From JAPOXR01 sp965219635 (GTDB lineage Bacteria > Pseudomonadota > Alphaproteobacteria > Rhodobacterales > Rhodobacteraceae), in NCBI GenBank assembly GCA_965219635.1, contig OZ244783.1:1240001-1304000 (forward strand): a stretch of 64,000 bases of DNA, given 5' to 3'. The translations under genes and the position numbers were made by a program. Below are positions 26,285 through 35,544 of this stretch, in pieces; positions within the stretch are counted from its first letter, which is position 1; each line of letters opens with the position of its first letter. Below the pieces are notes generated by a model that was not told the origin of the DNA, ran no database searches, and saw only the letters and a list, made by a program, of their open reading frames with translations.

Positions 26285-29200
26285 ATGAATATGCCGGATA
26301 CCACATTCCATAAACCTCATTTTCCGCTCAAGGAGGGATGCCGGCTGGCAATCGTTGGCGCGCCCGAAGGTTGCAGAGCGAGCCTGCTGGCACGCCATGC
26401 GCGTGCTTCGGAGCGCCCCCTGCTTCATGTAGTCGAAGATGACCGCGCCATGGCGGCAACCCAAGAGGCGCTGGCGTTCCTTGCGCCCGACCTCACCGTA
26501 ATGACCATTCCGGCCTGGGACTGCCCGCCATACAGCCGCATTTCGCCCAATCCCGAAATAGCTGCTAGCCGCATTTCCGCACTCGGAAGAATCGCCATGG
26601 AAGATCATGGCTCTGCGAAAATTGTCGTTACCACCGCACGATCGATGCTCCAGCGGCTGCCTTGCCGCTCCTTTGTGAGTTCGCAACGTTGGAACCTCGA
26701 GGCAGGAGGGCAATACGACTACTCAGGCTTGCGGTCATTCCTGGAGCAGACCGGATACGTTCCCGCTGCAAGGGTTTCAGTCCCCGGTCAGTTTGCAGTC
26801 CGGGGGGCTCTGATAGACGTCTTTCCGCCGGGTTTTCAGCACCCGGTCCGGTTTGAGTTTTTCGGGGATCTGCTTGAAACGATAAGGAGTTTCGACCCGT
26901 CAACCCAACGAACGATCGGAAAGCTCGATTTTGTTCATCTGGACATGCTGTCGGAAGTTGTCTTGACGCCAAGCGCAATCAAGAGCTTTCGTAGCAGATT
27001 CCGCTCGGAATTCGGCGTGGCCAGGAGCAACGACCAACTCTACGACTCGGTCTCATCCGGTGTAAGGGTTGCCGGCATCGAGCACTGGTTGCCTCTATTT
27101 CACGATAAACTCACCAGCCTCTTCGAGTATCTTCCTGGTTCCCAAGTCTTCATCGACGAAGCTGCAAACACGCAATCCGGGATACACTGGGAACGGGCCG
27201 TTGAAGCGCATGCGCTCCGAAAGGAAATTGCTTCAGGCCAGCGGCTTTCTGGTCCGTGCAGTCCGGAGTCGTTGTTTCTTACACCCAGCGAATTGGCGTC
27301 GGAACTGTCGCAGCGACAGGTTGGCTTGTTTCAGGATGCTGCACTCCCAGGAGGGGACCCCGTCCATGACGCCGGAATCAAGAGAGGCAGAGCATTCCAT
27401 CGCGAGCGCGTAGAGCCGGACGCACCGGTGCTGGACGAGGTCGCACGCTACCTCAACACCTCGCGGAAGGCCGGCAGGGCCGTTTTTGCCTGCTGGTCCG
27501 AGGGCACCCGCGAAAGGCTCTCTGCCATGCTGTCCGGCCACGGCGTTGAAACTGTTGCAATCGATCGTCTGGGTGCCCTGCCTGCGGCAGCGGGACCAAT
27601 CGGTATGGCGGTGTGGGAGTTGACCGAAGGGTTTCAGTCACCTGAGCTGGTCGTGGTCTCGGAGCAGGATGTGTTTGGCCAGCGGCTGGCTCACCGTAGC
27701 CGCCGCAAGGAAACCGGGCACTTGCTCCGCAATGAAATGAGCACCCTGGTTCCTGGCGAACTCGTTGTCCATGTCGAACACGGAGTAGGGCGGTTCATCG
27801 GCCTGGAAACGGTCAGGGCAGCAAATTCCGTTCATGATTGCATAGCTGTCGAATACAGGAAAGGCGACCGGCTCTATCTTCCAACGGTCAACATAAACCT
27901 TCTCTCCCGGTTCGGTGATAGCTCAATGCCTCTTGACCGTTTGGGGGGTGTTCACTGGCAGGAACGAAAGGCCCGGCTCCGCGAGGAAGTGCTCCGCATT
28001 GCAGAACAACTGCTGGCTGTTGCTGCGCGCAGAAAGACACAACAGGCGCCAAGAATGAGCGTGGACAGCGACGACTGGAACGAGTTCCTTGCGCGCTTTC
28101 CCTTTGTCGAAACGGAAGACCAGACGCTTGCTACGAAGGAAATCCTCAGCGACCTCGAAAGCGGTGCGCCCATGGACCGTCTTGTCTGTGGTGACGTCGG
28201 TTTCGGAAAGACCGAGATCGCGATGCGTGCTGCTTTGGTCGCGGTCTTGTCCGGATACCAAGTGGCAGTCGTTGCACCGACAACTCTCCTGGTCAAACAA
28301 CACTACGAACGATTTGTGGCACGATTTGCCGCTCTGCCCGTGAGAATTGGTCAGTTGTCGCGCCTCGTGGATGCCAAGAACTCCAATCTGGTACGCAGCG
28401 AGATTGATGCCGGCAAACTGGACATCGTGATCGGAACACACGCACTGCTTGGCAAGAGCATCAAGTTCAAACGGCTTGGTCTTGTGGTCCTAGATGAAGA
28501 ACAGGCATTCGGTGTGCTCCAGAAGGAACGGTTCAAGGAACTCAGGGCCAGTGTCCATGTGCTTGCACTCACCGCAACACCGATTCCGCGTACCCTCAAG
28601 ATGTCGCTTTCCGGCGCCAGGGATCTCTCACTTGTCTCAACTCCACCCAGCGACCGGCTGGCAATACGGACGTTTGTGCTCGAATTTGATCCGGTGACAA
28701 TCAGGGAAGCGCTTCTGCAGGAAAAGGCCCGCAACGGGCAGAGTTTTTTCGTCGTTCCGCGGATCAAGGACATCTCCGGCTTTCAGGCGTTTCTTGCCGA
28801 ACATGTTCCCGAGGTCTCGTTCATATCGGCCCATGGGCGTTTGAGCAGCGCAGAGCTCGAACGGCGTACTGCCGAATTCTACTCGGGCGCTGCCGATGTC
28901 TTGCTCTCCACAACCATCATTGCGGCCGGGCTGGATATTCCCACGGCCAATACCATTATCATTGCTCACGCCGAGAGATTTGGGCTGGCGCAACTCCACC
29001 AGATCAGGGGGAGGGTGGGCCGGTCCCGCAACAGGGCTTACGCGTACATAACTCACAGGCATACAGGTAGCTTGAGCGATGCCGCCCGTCAGCGGCTCAC
29101 AGCGCTCAAGGGCGCCGACTCGCTTGGCGCCGGGTTTACACTGGCAGCACGCGACCTCGAAATTCGCGGTGCCGGCAACCTCCTCGGCCGGGACCAGTCC

Positions 29201-29752
29201 GGGCATGTGCGCGAGGTTGGATACGAACTCTACCAGCGAATGCTTGAAAAGGCGGTCGAGGCGCTGCGGTCAGGGCCCGATGGAATGTTCGGCTCTGGCG
29301 AAGACGACTGGGCTCCTCAACTGAACCTCGGAGTATCGGCGATGATCCCTGAAAGCTACGTCAGCAGCCTCGAACTCCGGCTTGGCCTTTACCGCAGGCT
29401 ATCCTCACTTGCGAACCAGAAGGAAATCGAAGGAATGGCATCGGAACTGATCGACAGGTTCGGACAGTTGCCGGCAGAAGTAGAACTGCTGCTAGAGACG
29501 CTGAAAATCAAACTCTATTGCCAGAAGGCTGGCATTGAACGCCTGGATGCGGGTCCCAGAGGCCTGACCATGACCTTCAGGAACAATCGCCTGCCCAACC
29601 CCAAGGCACTGCTCGACTTCGTCGCAAAACAATCGGGGCGCGCCCGGTTCAGCGGACGGAAATTGACGTTCAGCCGGAACTGGCCTGGTCCGCGTGAGAG
29701 AATGCGCGGCGCATTCTCCATCACCGGCGAGATTGCGGCACTTACACGCTGA
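26285..29752 (+). CDS. mfd: transcription-repair coupling factor Mfd
   Basis: An 1155-aa ATP-dependent translocase that removes stalled RNA polymerase at DNA damage and recruits UvrA. Domains in order are the UvrB-like N-terminus (residues 1-350), the polymerase-interacting domain (LVPGELVVHVEHGVGRFIGL, near 500), and the RecG-like motor with Walker A GDVGFGKTEIA, Walker B VVLDEEQAFGV and ALTATPIPRTL. Motif VI is QIRGRVGRS, and the UvrA-binding-surface-like C-terminal domain ends the protein. ATG 26285 is chosen, with another Met two codons on. Length matches the family. Confidence 0.96.
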   Translation: MNMPDTTFHKPHFPLKEGCRLAIVGAPEGCRASLLARHARASERPLLHVVEDDRAMAATQEALAFLAPDLTVMTIPAWDCPPYSRISPNPEIAASRISALGRIAMEDHGSAKIVVTTARSMLQRLPCRSFVSSQRWNLEAGGQYDYSGLRSFLEQTGYVPAARVSVPGQFAVRGALIDVFPPGFQHPVRFEFFGDLLETIRSFDPSTQRTIGKLDFVHLDMLSEVVLTPSAIKSFRSRFRSEFGVARSNDQLYDSVSSGVRVAGIEHWLPLFHDKLTSLFEYLPGSQVFIDEAANTQSGIHWERAVEAHALRKEIASGQRLSGPCSPESLFLTPSELASELSQRQVGLFQDAALPGGDPVHDAGIKRGRAFHRERVEPDAPVLDEVARYLNTSRKAGRAVFACWSEGTRERLSAMLSGHGVETVAIDRLGALPAAAGPIGMAVWELTEGFQSPELVVVSEQDVFGQRLAHRSRRKETGHLLRNEMSTLVPGELVVHVEHGVGRFIGLETVRAANSVHDCIAVEYRKGDRLYLPTVNINLLSRFGDSSMPLDRLGGVHWQERKARLREEVLRIAEQLLAVAARRKTQQAPRMSVDSDDWNEFLARFPFVETEDQTLATKEILSDLESGAPMDRLVCGDVGFGKTEIAMRAALVAVLSGYQVAVVAPTTLLVKQHYERFVARFAALPVRIGQLSRLVDAKNSNLVRSEIDAGKLDIVIGTHALLGKSIKFKRLGLVVLDEEQAFGVLQKERFKELRASVHVLALTATPIPRTLKMSLSGARDLSLVSTPPSDRLAIRTFVLEFDPVTIREALLQEKARNGQSFFVVPRIKDISGFQAFLAEHVPEVSFISAHGRLSSAELERRTAEFYSGAADVLLSTTIIAAGLDIPTANTIIIAHAERFGLAQLHQIRGRVGRSRNRAYAYITHRHTGSLSDAARQRLTALKGADSLGAGFTLAARDLEIRGAGNLLGRDQSGHVREVGYELYQRMLEKAVEALRSGPDGMFGSGEDDWAPQLNLGVSAMIPESYVSSLELRLGLYRRLSSLANQKEIEGMASELIDRFGQLPAEVELLLETLKIKLYCQKAGIERLDAGPRGLTMTFRNNRLPNPKALLDFVAKQSGRARFSGRKLTFSRNWPGPRERMRGAFSITGEIAALTR

Positions 29753-29780
29753 GCCTGCCGTCTGGTCGCGTTATGCCATT

Positions 29781-30437
29781 TCAGGAGTGCATCGGGCCGA
29801 ATGGGCCAGTACCCTGCCGCCGTGCTGCAAAGACATCCAGCCATACATCAGATGGTTGCGCACCGTGAACCGCAAGCGACTTGTCAATAATGTGGCAGGG
29901 AATTGAGGTAATTCCGCGTTTGCGGGCCTGAGCGTCAAGGGAAGCGACGGTGTCCCTATCGGCGTTGCCTTGCAGCAACCTGCGGGCAAGCTGTTCGTCT
30001 ATACCAGCGGTTCCGGCGATCTTTGCCAGAACTTCATGGCTGCTTATGTCGAGCCCTTCGCAAAAGTAGGCAGCGAACAGACCATCGACCACGCCCGCCA
30101 CGTCAAGTCCCTCAACCCGCAACCAGATCAGCAGCCGGTGGGCATCAACCGTACTCGGCGTTCGCGCAATCCGGCCCGGGTTGAATTCCAGAGACTCGCT
30201 TTTGGCTGCCTTTTCGATCGCCGCGTAGGCAGATCTTGCCCCTGACTCGCCACCAAACTTCCAGTTGAGGTATTGGCGCCGGTCCACTCCCTCGTCTGGG
30301 ATGCCCGGGTTGAGCAGGAAGGGGAGCCAGGTCACCGTGATTGCATCTGATTGATCCTCCCGAATTGCCCGATCGAGACGGCGCTTGCCGATGTAGCACC
30401 ATGGGCAAACAGGATCGAAATAGACGTCTAAATCCAT
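29781..30437 (-). CDS. DsbA/FrnE-family thioredoxin-fold oxidoreductase
   Basis: A 218-aa protein of the 2-chromene-carboxylate isomerase/FrnE branch of the DsbA superfamily. A CPWC active site stands at residues 10-13 (YFDPVCPWCYIGKRRLD), and a cis-proline loop is suggested by GITSIPCHII. There is no signal peptide, so it is probably cytosolic and acts as a thiol oxidoreductase or isomerase. ATG 30437 is fixed by AGGAG 6 nt upstream; the frame opens 36 bp further. It converges with mfd across 28 bp and lies about 105 bp after the aquaporin gene on the same strand. Confidence 0.9.
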   Translation of the reverse strand: MDLDVYFDPVCPWCYIGKRRLDRAIREDQSDAITVTWLPFLLNPGIPDEGVDRRQYLNWKFGGESGARSAYAAIEKAAKSESLEFNPGRIARTPSTVDAHRLLIWLRVEGLDVAGVVDGLFAAYFCEGLDISSHEVLAKIAGTAGIDEQLARRLLQGNADRDTVASLDAQARKRGITSIPCHIIDKSLAVHGAQPSDVWLDVFAARRQGTGPFGPMHS

Positions 30438-30542
30438 AGAGACTCCTGCATCTTGCTCAGTCTTGATCGGCACACTCCAGCCAGGAATACGGTTCAGCCG
30501 CGCGGTAGGAAAGCAAATCTCTTCGGCGCTGCGATCAAGCCC

Positions 30543-31232
30543 TCAGGAAGCGTCATTGCGCACCAATTCCGCCTTGATCAGGGATGATGCCAGCACGAAT
30601 GCAAGGACGCCACCAAGCAACTGGGCCAAAATAAATGCGGGCGCGCCGGCGGGAGCAATTCCGGCAAACGTGTCTGTCATGCTGCGGGCGACAGTTACAG
30701 CCGGATTGGCAAAACCGCTTGAACCGGTGCACCAGTGTATTGCGACGATAAAGCACGCAACCGCGGGCGCCACCACTGGCGGGTTGCGCCGCGCCAACAG
30801 AAGGATCAGCAATACGAGGCCAAAGGTTGCGATTGCCTCACTTCCCCATTGTTCCAGGCCATACCTGACTGTCAGAGGCCTCTGAGGAAAGCCGATGCCG
30901 AACATCAGGTTGGCGATGGCGGCTCCTGCTATGGCGCCGGCGCATTGGCTTAAGGCGTAGGCGGCGCCCTGCGACCACCGTAACTGGCCAAGCAGGCAAA
31001 ATGCGAGAGTGACAACAGGATTGAAGTGCGCCCCGGAGGTCGAGGCAAACACGTTGATCCACACATAGAGCATGGCCCCCGCCGACAGCGAAACGGCCAG
31101 CAGCGTGATAGCTTCGTTGCCGCCGGAGAAGTTCATCCCGGCGATCCCGGTGCCAACGATCCCAACAAGCAGAAACATGGTGCCGAGCGCTTCGGCAGCA
31201 AGCTTGCATGCGGATTCAGGCATTCTTGGCAT
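30543..31232 (-). CDS. MIP-family channel (aquaporin/aquaglyceroporin)
   Basis: A 229-aa membrane channel with six expected segments. The two half-helix motifs are GAHFNPVVT (NPV in place of the usual NPA) and GFANPAVTVARS. Sequence features such as SGGNEAITLLAVSLSAGA resemble a bacterial branch that I associate with arsenic-resistance loci (AqpS-like), but no ars gene is nearby. It may pass water, glycerol or metalloid hydroxides. ATG 31232 or the ATG three codons later could start it. The DsbA-like gene follows on the same strand. Confidence 0.88.
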   Translation of the reverse strand: MPRMPESACKLAAEALGTMFLLVGIVGTGIAGMNFSGGNEAITLLAVSLSAGAMLYVWINVFASTSGAHFNPVVTLAFCLLGQLRWSQGAAYALSQCAGAIAGAAIANLMFGIGFPQRPLTVRYGLEQWGSEAIATFGLVLLILLLARRNPPVVAPAVACFIVAIHWCTGSSGFANPAVTVARSMTDTFAGIAPAGAPAFILAQLLGGVLAFVLASSLIKAELVRNDAS

Positions 31233-31995
31233 TTTTGTAGGGTGGAGACTGCGCAGGCTGACTGGCCGAATATCAGGACGGCGTATGGACCTTCAAGGCT
31301 CTCTGTGAACTGTTTCGGCACTGGCGCCGCGGCATCTTCTGCTCGACCAGTTCATGGCAGGCCTCCGTACACTTTGACGTTCATTGCGATTGACGGAATC
31401 GAGTGCCGGGCGTGGGAGGGCCCGCTGGTAGCATGGAGCCGTACCAACGAAGGACGGGGAACCACGGGGCTACCTGGCCAATTGCCATCGCTGGCAGTTC
31501 TCTTGCCCATGCAAATCTGTAAGCGGCCAGCCCAGATGGCTGCTGTTGCCGCCCTTTGGGCGGAGTCCAGGATCCGGAGTGCTCAACCACCGGCACGGGT
31601 CGTGTTTAGCGGCGTGCGAAGCCGAACTACATAAAGCCACGATTCGGCGGCGATTCCCGCAGCGTTCATTTGTGAAGTGTAGTATCTGAGCGCTGGCTAC
31701 TTAACTTTTGGGTTGCGGCCATAAGCGCCCGATCAGCTCTCCACCATCATCAGAAATACGCTCTATCTATCTGAAAAATATAAGAAAATGCTTCGTGCCA
31801 TCAATGCTGCACATGCACAATCAGGGCAAAAAAATGCGCCCGCCGAGGCGGGCGCTGAAGTTTTTGAGGCAGGTTTCGTACAGGCAAGAAACCTATCGAG
31901 CAGTGCGTCCATTTAATCTTCCTCGCCGCCGTTGCCAAGCCAAGTCTGGCGCGCGCACTATATTCGGGCGATTCGAATGAGAATGTGTTGCGAAT
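31233..31995. other. gene-poor divergent region
   Basis: About 760 bp between the divergent channel gene and the solute-binding protein gene. The part from 31600 to 31830 is visibly richer in A and T than its surroundings. It holds a perfect GC hairpin with flanking A and T tracts (31836-31855) and a possible 49-codon minus-strand ORF (31763-31912), discussed under findings. No RNA family was recognised. Confidence 0.5.
31828..31865 (-). terminator. intrinsic terminator, best on the minus strand
   Basis: Arms GCGCCCGC (31836-31843) and GCGGGCGC (31848-31855) pair perfectly around a CGAG tetraloop. On the minus strand the stem is followed by A and then seven T (31834-31828); on the plus strand by TGAAG and five T. 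It can therefore act in both directions but is classical on the minus strand. No certain gene lies just upstream on that strand, so it may end an unannotated small transcript. Confidence 0.75.
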
Positions 31996-33813
31996 ATGTT
32001 ACTTCCTGCCCCCAGAACCCTGTTGTCACTTCACCTGGCAGTTGGCGTGCTTGCCGCAACGGCTAACATGCCGGTTGCCGAGCCGCGCCACGGGATGGCC
32101 ATGTATGGTGAGCCAGCGCTCCCAGCAGACTTCAACTCGCTGACTCATGTCAACCCGGATGCTCCCAAGGGAGGCCGGATCGTGTTCGGTTTGGCCGGCA
32201 CGTTTGACTCGTTCAATCCATGGATAGTCAAGGGCAGGGCGCCGTCACCGCTGCGCTCGCACCTGTATGAACCGCTGATGGGCAGGAATTGGGACGAGCC
32301 ATTCACCCTGTACGGCCTGTTGGCGGAGACTATCGAAACGGACGAAGAACGCACCTGGGTGGAGTTCACCCTGAGGCCCGAAGCCCGTTTTTCTGATGGA
32401 TCGCCAGTCACGGTCGAGGATGTCATGTGGTCATTTGAGACCCTCGGCACCAAGGGACACCCGCGCTACCGGACGGCCTGGAGCAAGATCGGGAAGATGG
32501 AGCAGACTGGTGAACGCTCCGTGAGGTTCACCTTCAACACGGTGGACCGGGAGCTTCCGCTCATTCTTGGCCTGAGGTCGGTCCTCAAGAAGTCGCAATG
32601 GGACGGAAAACCGTTTGATGAGAGCTCGCTCGATATTCCAGTCGGTAGCGGACCTTACATGCTGGGGGACTATGAGGCGGGCCGCTACTATGTGCTTGAG
32701 AGGAATCCGGACTACTGGGGCAAGGATCTCGCGTTCAATCGCGGCCGCCACAATTTTGATGAGATGCGCTACGAGTATTTTGGAGATGCGGGGGTTGTCT
32801 TCGAGGCGTTCAAGGCCGGAGAATTCATGAGCTACCGGGAGTGGAATGCGTCGAACTGGGAGACGTCATACAACTTCCCCGCCGTTCTTTCCGGCGATAT
32901 CGTGAAGTCGCTGTTTCCTCACAGCCGGCCATCCGGCATTCGCGGTTTCGTATTCAATACAAGGCGCGATATCTTCAGCGATTGGCGGGTTCGCGAAGCG
33001 TTGATCCACGCTTTCAATTTCGAGTTCATCAACAACACGATGAATGGAGGCGTTCCACCACGCATCACCTCATACTTCTCCAATTCCGAGTTGGGGATGC
33101 GGCCTGGACAGGCGGAAGGCAGGGTCAGGGAATTGCTTGAAGCATACCAGGACCATCTGCTTCCCGGCGCGCTGGAAGGATACACGCTTCCCAAATCGGA
33201 TGGATCGGAGCGCAACAGAAGCAACATCGCCGCGGCGCTCAACCTGCTGACCGATGCCGGCTACTCAGTTGGCGGTGATGGCCGGCTCAGAAACGGGCAG
33301 GGTGAGGAGTTCCAGTTCGAAATCTTGCTGGTTCAAGGGTCGACTGACACGCTGTCGATTGCCAACATCTACTCGGAAGCCCTTGAGCGACTCGGGATAA
33401 CGGCAGAAGTGATCGTGGTGGACAGTGCCCAGTACAAGGAACGGACCACCGTCTATGATTTTGACATGGCATGGTATACGCGCGGAATGTCCCTGAGCCC
33501 CGGCAACGAACAACGCCTCTACTGGAGCGGTCAGACCGTCGACACGCCCGGCGCGCGCAACTGGATGGGAGTAGACAACCCGGCAATCGATGCAATGATA
33601 GACGAAATGCTTGAAGCCCGCAGTCACGATGACTTCGTTGCCGCCGTCCGCGCTCTTGACCGGCTGCTGACAACAGGCCGATTTGTCATTCCGGCTTGGT
33701 ACAGCGATCATTCACGCATCGCCCATCGCCGGGAATTGCGTTACCCGGACAAGCTCCCGATCTATGGGGACTGGCTAGGTTTCATGCCTGACGTCTGGTG
33801 GTACGAAGAGTAG
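31996..33813 (+). CDS. extracellular solute-binding protein, family 5 (YejA/oligopeptide type)
   Basis: A 605-aa periplasmic binding protein with an N-terminal hydrophobic signal (residues 8-25). It carries the family 5 core: LPADFNSLTHVNPDAPKGG, FDSFNPWIVKG, VEFTLRPEARFSDGSPVTVEDV, and VGSGPYML. It is closest in style to YejA-like proteins that feed peptides or microcin to ABC importers. No permease or ATPase gene accompanies it, so it must borrow a transporter encoded elsewhere. ATG 31996 is the only good start. The flanking genes are unrelated. Confidence 0.92.
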   Translation: MLLPAPRTLLSLHLAVGVLAATANMPVAEPRHGMAMYGEPALPADFNSLTHVNPDAPKGGRIVFGLAGTFDSFNPWIVKGRAPSPLRSHLYEPLMGRNWDEPFTLYGLLAETIETDEERTWVEFTLRPEARFSDGSPVTVEDVMWSFETLGTKGHPRYRTAWSKIGKMEQTGERSVRFTFNTVDRELPLILGLRSVLKKSQWDGKPFDESSLDIPVGSGPYMLGDYEAGRYYVLERNPDYWGKDLAFNRGRHNFDEMRYEYFGDAGVVFEAFKAGEFMSYREWNASNWETSYNFPAVLSGDIVKSLFPHSRPSGIRGFVFNTRRDIFSDWRVREALIHAFNFEFINNTMNGGVPPRITSYFSNSELGMRPGQAEGRVRELLEAYQDHLLPGALEGYTLPKSDGSERNRSNIAAALNLLTDAGYSVGGDGRLRNGQGEEFQFEILLVQGSTDTLSIANIYSEALERLGITAEVIVVDSAQYKERTTVYDFDMAWYTRGMSLSPGNEQRLYWSGQTVDTPGARNWMGVDNPAIDAMIDEMLEARSHDDFVAAVRALDRLLTTGRFVIPAWYSDHSRIAHRRELRYPDKLPIYGDWLGFMPDVWWYEE

Positions 33814-33964
33814 GCAGGCCCCCAGCTGCTCAGCGGATCTTGCGTTGCCTTGCCTGGCCCGCATCATCAGCGGGCTTTCCAGTTGCTCGCATGATGAATG
33901 GTGAAGGCCGGCAGTCCTTGCATTTGCAACCGCGTGTTGACTGGCGGCTCCCGGAAACACCCAA

Positions 33965-34630
33965 CTACTGCTTGTTCGGATAGACAAGCCCGGCCGAAAT
34001 CACGAGCTTGGCGGCATCCTCAACCGACATGTCCAGATAAATGACATCATTCTCTGGTATGAACAGCAGGAATCCCGAAGTCGGGTTAGGTGTGGTCGGC
34101 AGAAACACGCTTATGGTGTTTCCCTCCGAGCTGATATTGGACTTGATTTCGCCCTGGGCATCATTCGAATAGAAGGCAATGGCCCAGATGCCCCGGCGCG
34201 GATACTCGATCAGGCACACCTTGTCGAAGGTATGGTCTGATTGATTGACGACCGCCTCGGCGATTTGCTTCAACCCCCGGTAGACGGATCTAACGATTGG
34301 CATTCGGGAGACTGCGGTTTCACCCCATCGCAATATCCAGCGCCCTATCAAACCCTTGGCAAAATAGCCCACGATGATCACGAAGATCAGGAAGATGACC
34401 AGGCCGATGCCGTGGATGTTGACTCCAAAGAATGTCGCTGGCTGATAGCGGACCGGAATGAGTGGCAGAACCCAAGAATCGATAATCCCGATCGCTGTCC
34501 AGACGATATAGGCGGTCAGGCCGACTGGAGCTACGATGACGAGACCAGTCAGGAAGTTTGCCCGCAGAGCTGCCCAGATGGAGAATTTCGGGCGGTTGGC
34601 TCCGGGTTCCCTGGTCTTGTTCACATTCAC
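33965..34630 (-). CDS. DUF502 family membrane protein
   Basis: A 221-aa protein with two strong N-terminal membrane segments (FLTGLVIVAPVGLTAYIVW and GLVIFLIFVIIVGYFAKGLIG) and a cytosolic part carrying the DUF502 stretch SRMPIVRSVYRGLKQIAEAV, later FLPTTPNPTSGFLLFIP. The function is not known. The start is GTG 34630, with GTG two codons on as an alternative. It converges with the binding-protein gene and is divergent from the HigBA remnant. Confidence 0.9.
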   Translation of the reverse strand: MNVNKTREPGANRPKFSIWAALRANFLTGLVIVAPVGLTAYIVWTAIGIIDSWVLPLIPVRYQPATFFGVNIHGIGLVIFLIFVIIVGYFAKGLIGRWILRWGETAVSRMPIVRSVYRGLKQIAEAVVNQSDHTFDKVCLIEYPRRGIWAIAFYSNDAQGEIKSNISSEGNTISVFLPTTPNPTSGFLLFIPENDVIYLDMSVEDAAKLVISAGLVYPNKQ

Positions 34631-34848
34631 AAACCTTGCTTGGACTTGTCAACAACTCTGCTTACGCAGCATCACTTAGCAAAGGAACCGGCAGAAATAA
34701 ATCGCCCGGCAGCGCGACAGTCAGATTGCGTGTATCCCGTGCCTTGGACATCCCGCTGGCCATCGCTGGCGGGAATGTTGCACCTGCCAGCCAAATGGCC
34801 TGCAACAAGACTCCCCTGAGTTCCTTCGCACATGGAACATATGGAGGA

Positions 34849-35210
34849 ATGACTGGCAGGTCGAGAATACTGACGGGTTCGGCAATGGGTGGGATGATCT
34901 TGAGAAGCTCGAGCAGGCGGCCTTCGTATTAGTCGTAAGCCTGTCGGCGGAACGAGGACCGGGAATCCCGTTACCCTATTCTTCTGGCGTTGAGATCTCC
35001 CGGCACCGGCACATGCGTGAGCTTCGCGTTCGGTCCTCGGGCAGACCGATCCGCGTCTTCTACGCGTTTGATCCAAGACGAGCTGCCAGTTTGCTGATAG
35101 GCGGTGACAAGACAGGCGACACTCGGTTCTACAAGCGCTTGGTGCCAGTTGCCGACAGACTGTATGACGAACACTTGCAGGAACTGAAAGACGAAGGATT
35201 GATCAGATGA
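34849..35210 (+). pseudogene. HigB-like (DUF891/Gp49) toxin with lost start
   Basis: From 34854 one frame reads WQVENTDGFGNGWDDLEKLE and continues to ELRVRSSGRPIRVFYAFDPR, IGGDKTGDTRFYKRLVPVAD and a normal end, the whole length of a HigB/RelE-type toxin (about 118 residues). No ATG, GTG or TTG occurs in this frame before Met at 35013. A good ATG with GGAGGA stands at 34849 but is out of frame: one inserted base between ATG and TGG would restore the expected start. I read this as a 1-nt deletion that silences the toxin. A short product from 35013 (65 aa) would lack the N-terminal half. Confidence 0.7.
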
Positions 35211-35544
35211 GTGGACGGCACAAATTCAGCGAATTGATAAAGAACCTTCCACCAGAGCGACTAGCATACATTGAGGCGCACAAGGCGGAGTTGAACGCGT
35301 CAAAATGGCCCTGCACGAGTTACGGAAGGCGCGAGCGATGACCCAAAAGGCCGTAGGCGAAATCCTACAGGTCAAGCAGCCAGCGGTAGCCAAGCTTGAA
35401 AGGCAAACCGACATGTATGTCTCGAACTTTCGTTCCTACATTGAGGCAATGGGTGGTCGACTGAACATTGTGGCCGAATTTCCACAGGCCAACATAACGA
35501 TCACAAATTTCTCTGATGTCGGGAGCGAGGAACTAGCCGTGTAG
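35207..35544 (+). pseudogene. HigA-like XRE antitoxin, frameshifted
   Basis: The first part (ATG 35207, overlapping the toxin stop as ATGA) encodes HKFSELIKNLPPERLAYIEA, the usual HigA N-terminus. The second part is in another frame from 35305: MALHELRKARAMTQKAVGEI, VKQPAVAKLERQTDMYVSN and a C-terminal AMGGRLNIVAEFP, which is the helix-turn-helix region. The two should be continuous, so a frameshift lies near 35300. A 79-residue HTH protein could still be made from Met 35305 and might keep DNA binding. The pair is a decaying type II module. Confidence 0.65.

Noticed and set aside
31026..31634. 202-codon plus-strand ORF
   Set aside because: Its first part is antisense to the aquaporin gene, and the remainder has no recognisable motif or ribosome site.
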